From: Anaerolineae bacterium | Lineage (GTDB): Bacteria > Chloroflexota > Anaerolineae > B4-G1 > SLSP01 | DNA: 15,096 nucleotides | NCBI GenBank assembly: GCA_021107605.1 | Contig: JAIOSN010000324.1 | Location: forward strand, 1 to 15,096 | Direction of reading: 5' to 3' | Part shown: one piece after another, positions 13,462 to 15,096 of the stretch | How the letters are laid out: every line of letters begins with the position of its first letter | Position numbering within the stretch: the stretch's first letter is position 1 | Made by a program: the position numbers and the translations under genes | Notes under the pieces: generated by a model | What the model saw: only the letters and a program-made list of their open reading frames with translations | Databases searched by the model: none | Told to the model about the DNA's origin: nothing

Positions 13462-13551
13462 GGACGCAGATTGGCGCAGAAAAACGCAGATTTTTTAGTT
13501 TTTCCCTGGGAAAGTATTCTTATCAGCGTCCATCAGCGTTCATCTGCGTCC
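13462..13551. repeat. MITE-like element with terminal inverted repeats
   Basis: GGACGCAGAT (13462-13471) and its perfect complement ATCTGCGTCC (13542-13551) bound about 90 bp of short related words (GGCGCAGA, ACGCAGAT, CAGCGTCCATCAGCGTTC). The arms pair imperfectly further inward. AGGTAGCT occurs outside on both sides (13423-13430 and 13568-13575). No ORF is inside. It is a common type of non-coding repeat in environmental genomes. Confidence 0.65.
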
Positions 13552-13605
13552 CATTTTGGAAAATGTCAGGTAGCTAGTTGGCTAGCTAGCAAATAGGAGG
13601 CTCGG

Positions 13606-14598
13606 ATGGAGTATAAAAGTTTGGGCAATACAGGCGTAAAGGTTTCCGAACTCTGTTTGGGGACCATGTCGTTTGGCGGCGACGCTGATGCGGATACCTC
13701 CGCTGCGATGTTTCGACGCTGTCGCGAGGTGGGCATAAATTTCTTTGATTGCGCGAACGTCTACCAGCGCGGGCGTGCGGAGGAGATCTTGGGAGAGCTG
13801 ATCGCCGGTTGTCGTGATGCAGTGGTCATCACCAGCAAAGTCTACTTCCCCATGAGCGCGGCTCCCAACGCTGGCGGGGCAACGCGCTATCATATCATGC
13901 GTGCCGTGGAGGCGAGCTTGCGGCGGTTGGATACCGAGGTGATCGATATTTACTTTATTCATCGCTTTGATGAGCTTACCCCGCTGGAGGAGACTTTGCG
14001 CGCGCTGGACGATCTGGTCAGCCAGGGAAAGATCCTCTATCCGGCCGCCAGCAATTTTGCTGCCTGGCAGGTCTCTAAAGCGCTGGGCATCTCCGAGCGT
14101 GAGGGCTGGGCGAAATTCGCCGTCATCCAACCGATGTACAACCTGGTCAAGCGGCAGGCCGAGGTGGAGCTCTTCCCACTGGCGCAAGCGGAGGGTTTGG
14201 GTGTGATGCCCTACAGTCCGCTGGGTGGTGGGTTGCTGACGGGGAAGTATGGCCCGGCGCACCGCCCAGAAACGGGGCGGTTGGTGGAAAATAGGATGTA
14301 CCAGATTCGCTATGGCGCTGATTGGGTCTATGAGGTAGCTGCGCGTTTCACTGATTTCGCTAGACTGCGTGGTTACGATCCCGTTAGTCTGGCAGTTGCT
14401 TGGGCGGGTAGCCATCCGGCCGTCACCGCACCGATTATTGGGGCGCGCAATATAATGCAGTTGGAAGGTTCGCTCAAGGCGTTGGAGATCGAGATGACGC
14501 CAGAACTCCGGGCCGGGATTTCCGCGCTCTCCCTGGAGCCGCCGCCAGCCACCGACCGCAACGAGGAGCAGACTGAGTTTAATTATGGTGGGCGCTAG
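13606..14598 (+). CDS. Aldo-keto reductase, NAD(P)H-dependent
   Basis: AKRs reduce aldehydes and ketones with NADPH in a TIM barrel. The 330-residue protein shows the full pattern: EYKSLGNTGVKVSELCLGTMSFGG at the N-terminus, and the catalytic tetrad Asp48 and Tyr53 (FFDCANVYQRGRAEE), Lys78 (VITSKV) and His119 (YFIHRFD). AASNFAAWQ and AVIQPMYNLVKRQAEVELFPLAQ follow, then MPYSPLGGGLLTGKY and the cofactor loop APIIGARNIMQLEGSLKAL. It resembles the YhdN/AKR11 and Kv-beta-like group. The start ATG at 13606 has AGGAGG at the right spacing. It appears monocistronic, with a repeat on each side. The natural substrate cannot be deduced. Confidence 0.95.
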   Translation: MEYKSLGNTGVKVSELCLGTMSFGGDADADTSAAMFRRCREVGINFFDCANVYQRGRAEEILGELIAGCRDAVVITSKVYFPMSAAPNAGGATRYHIMRAVEASLRRLDTEVIDIYFIHRFDELTPLEETLRALDDLVSQGKILYPAASNFAAWQVSKALGISEREGWAKFAVIQPMYNLVKRQAEVELFPLAQAEGLGVMPYSPLGGGLLTGKYGPAHRPETGRLVENRMYQIRYGADWVYEVAARFTDFARLRGYDPVSLAVAWAGSHPAVTAPIIGARNIMQLEGSLKALEIEMTPELRAGISALSLEPPPATDRNEEQTEFNYGGR

Positions 14599-14612
14599 TG
14601 TCATTAAGATAA

Positions 14613-14653
14613 GCCCTCCGAGGTCTATCCCGCCTGAGTAGATACGAGAAATC
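14613..14653. repeat. Dispersed palindromic repeat, copy C
   Basis: CCTCCGAGGTCTAT (about 14615-14628) is a variant of the palindrome at 630 and 12728. It is followed by the same CGCCTGAGTAG tail as copy A, then directly by GATACGAGAAATC (14641-14653), a 13-mer also found in the last codons of the HAD gene (696-708). Confidence 0.6.
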
Positions 14654-14694
14654 TTAAATTCGGCTGAGCTAAAAATGATAGATAGGATAACAAA

Positions 14695-14726
14695 AACAGA
14701 GGGTCACTTTTAAGTGACCCTCTGTT
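14695..14726 (-). terminator. Rho-independent terminator of the tRNA-Leu gene
   Basis: A perfect 15-bp inverted repeat (14695-14709 with 14712-14726), containing CAGAGGGTCACTT, begins 8 bases past the tRNA end on the minus strand. On that strand it runs into TTTTTG, the expected U-tract. Confidence 0.9.
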
Positions 14727-14733
14727 TAATTCA

Positions 14734-14816
14734 TGCCCCAGAGAGGACTCGAACCTCCACGCCCAAAAGAGCACAGGTCCTCAACCTGCCGCGTATGCCA
14801 ATTCCGCCACTGGGGC
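14734..14816 (-). tRNA. tRNA-Leu (anticodon GAG)
   Basis: The minus strand starts with the acceptor GCCCCAG and ends with CTGGGGC plus discriminator A. The D-arm includes AATTGGCAT. The anticodon stem CAGG/CCTG closes the loop TTGAGGA, so the anticodon is GAG, reading CUC/CUU leucine codons. A long class II variable arm (GCTCTTTTGGGC) and the T-arm GGAGG TTCGAGT CCTCT complete it. CCA is not encoded. Confidence 0.96.
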
Positions 14817-14830
14817 TTGTGACAACCCGC

Positions 14831-14858
14831 ATTATACATAAATGAAGCTAGTTGTCAA
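14831..14858 (-). promoter_or_regulatory. Promoter of tRNA-Leu
   Basis: On the minus strand TTGACA (14858-14853) and TATAAT (14836-14831) are both consensus, 16 bases apart, and end 14 bases before the tRNA. Strong match and position. Confidence 0.9.
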
Positions 14859-14914
14859 CTTGACGAGCTCTGTTACCCAAAATTTTTATCCCGTGAAGCT
14901 ACTGAAAAAATTAG

Positions 14915-15096
14915 CTCACCATAGAGACATCAAGGGCACCGAGAAAAAAGTTTTCGGTAAAAGCATTTAGCCTTGATTTTACTGAAAAAGATATCTTACT
15001 GCAAAGACGCAAAGAACGCTAAGAAAAATATGGCTCTTTGGGAATTCGCGTGATCGAGTTAAAATTAACCCCGGATTTCACGAATTAGCACGGAAA
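14915..15096. repeat. Repeat-rich non-coding DNA at window end
   Basis: Degenerate words typical of interspersed repeats fill the end of the window: CACCATAGAGACATCAAGGG, TGCAAAGACGCAAAGAACGC and GGATTTCACGAATTAGCACG. No ORF, RNA gene or promoter that I can support lies here. Confidence 0.45.

Noticed and set aside
13582..14604. 340-codon open frame on the minus strand
   Set aside because: It is antisense to the aldo-keto reductase, which has a ribosome site and full catalytic tetrad; the minus-strand product has no recognisable family.

Overview
The window looks like a piece of chromosome from an uncultured or environmental bacterium. Most genes are GC-rich, and the intergenic spaces are littered with short degenerate repeats of the 'cacagagGCACAGAGAACAC', 'GGACGCAGAT...ATCTGCGTCC' and 'TGCAAAGACGCAAAG' kinds. 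Together with a CarD-infA pair and a DUF2293 protein, this fits Chloroflexota (Anaerolineae-like). That placement is an inference from style, not from a marker gene. Two genes carry a single in-frame stop codon, so either sequence errors or real gene decay are present.

Layout. 1-2110 is on the minus strand: a cyclophilin (cut by the window edge), a HAD-family phosphatase and an OsmC-type protein. The OsmC gene has a clear promoter and a 32-bp palindromic terminator. 2173-5402 is on the plus strand: undecaprenyl-diphosphatase (uppP), a phosphate-binding-protein-like lipoprotein coupled to it by an ATGA overlap, and a GT39-type membrane glycosyltransferase broken by a TAA. The last two genes are joined by an 8-bp tandem repeat that contains the stop codon of one and the start codon of the next. 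5403-5705 holds only a possible 45-codon ORF. 5706-7192 is a minus-strand run, PadR regulator - CarD-type regulator - IF-1, with a promoter and a 17-bp inverted repeat in front of padR.

7200-12460 is an accessory block: five plus-strand genes with looser spacing and visibly lower GC. They encode a DUF2293 protein, a lipoprotein with eight clustered cysteines, a membrane-anchored alpha/beta hydrolase, a lipoprotein with FG-GAP/calcium-loop-like motifs broken by a TAG, and a two-helix membrane protein. A 43-bp sequence recurs in front of two of them. One copy is part of an imperfect dyad that resembles an integron attC site. Short core-site-like heptamers at the front and back of three of the units are complementary, as integron gene cassettes require. 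My best candidate for something unusual is therefore an integrase-less cassette array (CALIN-like). No integrase is visible.

12509-15096 returns to ordinary chromosome: a gene remnant, uracil-DNA glycosylase (ung), a MITE-like inverted repeat, an aldo-keto reductase, a tRNA-Leu(GAG) with a good promoter and terminator on the minus strand, then repeat-rich non-coding DNA. No CRISPR array, rRNA, transposase or recognised defence system is present.
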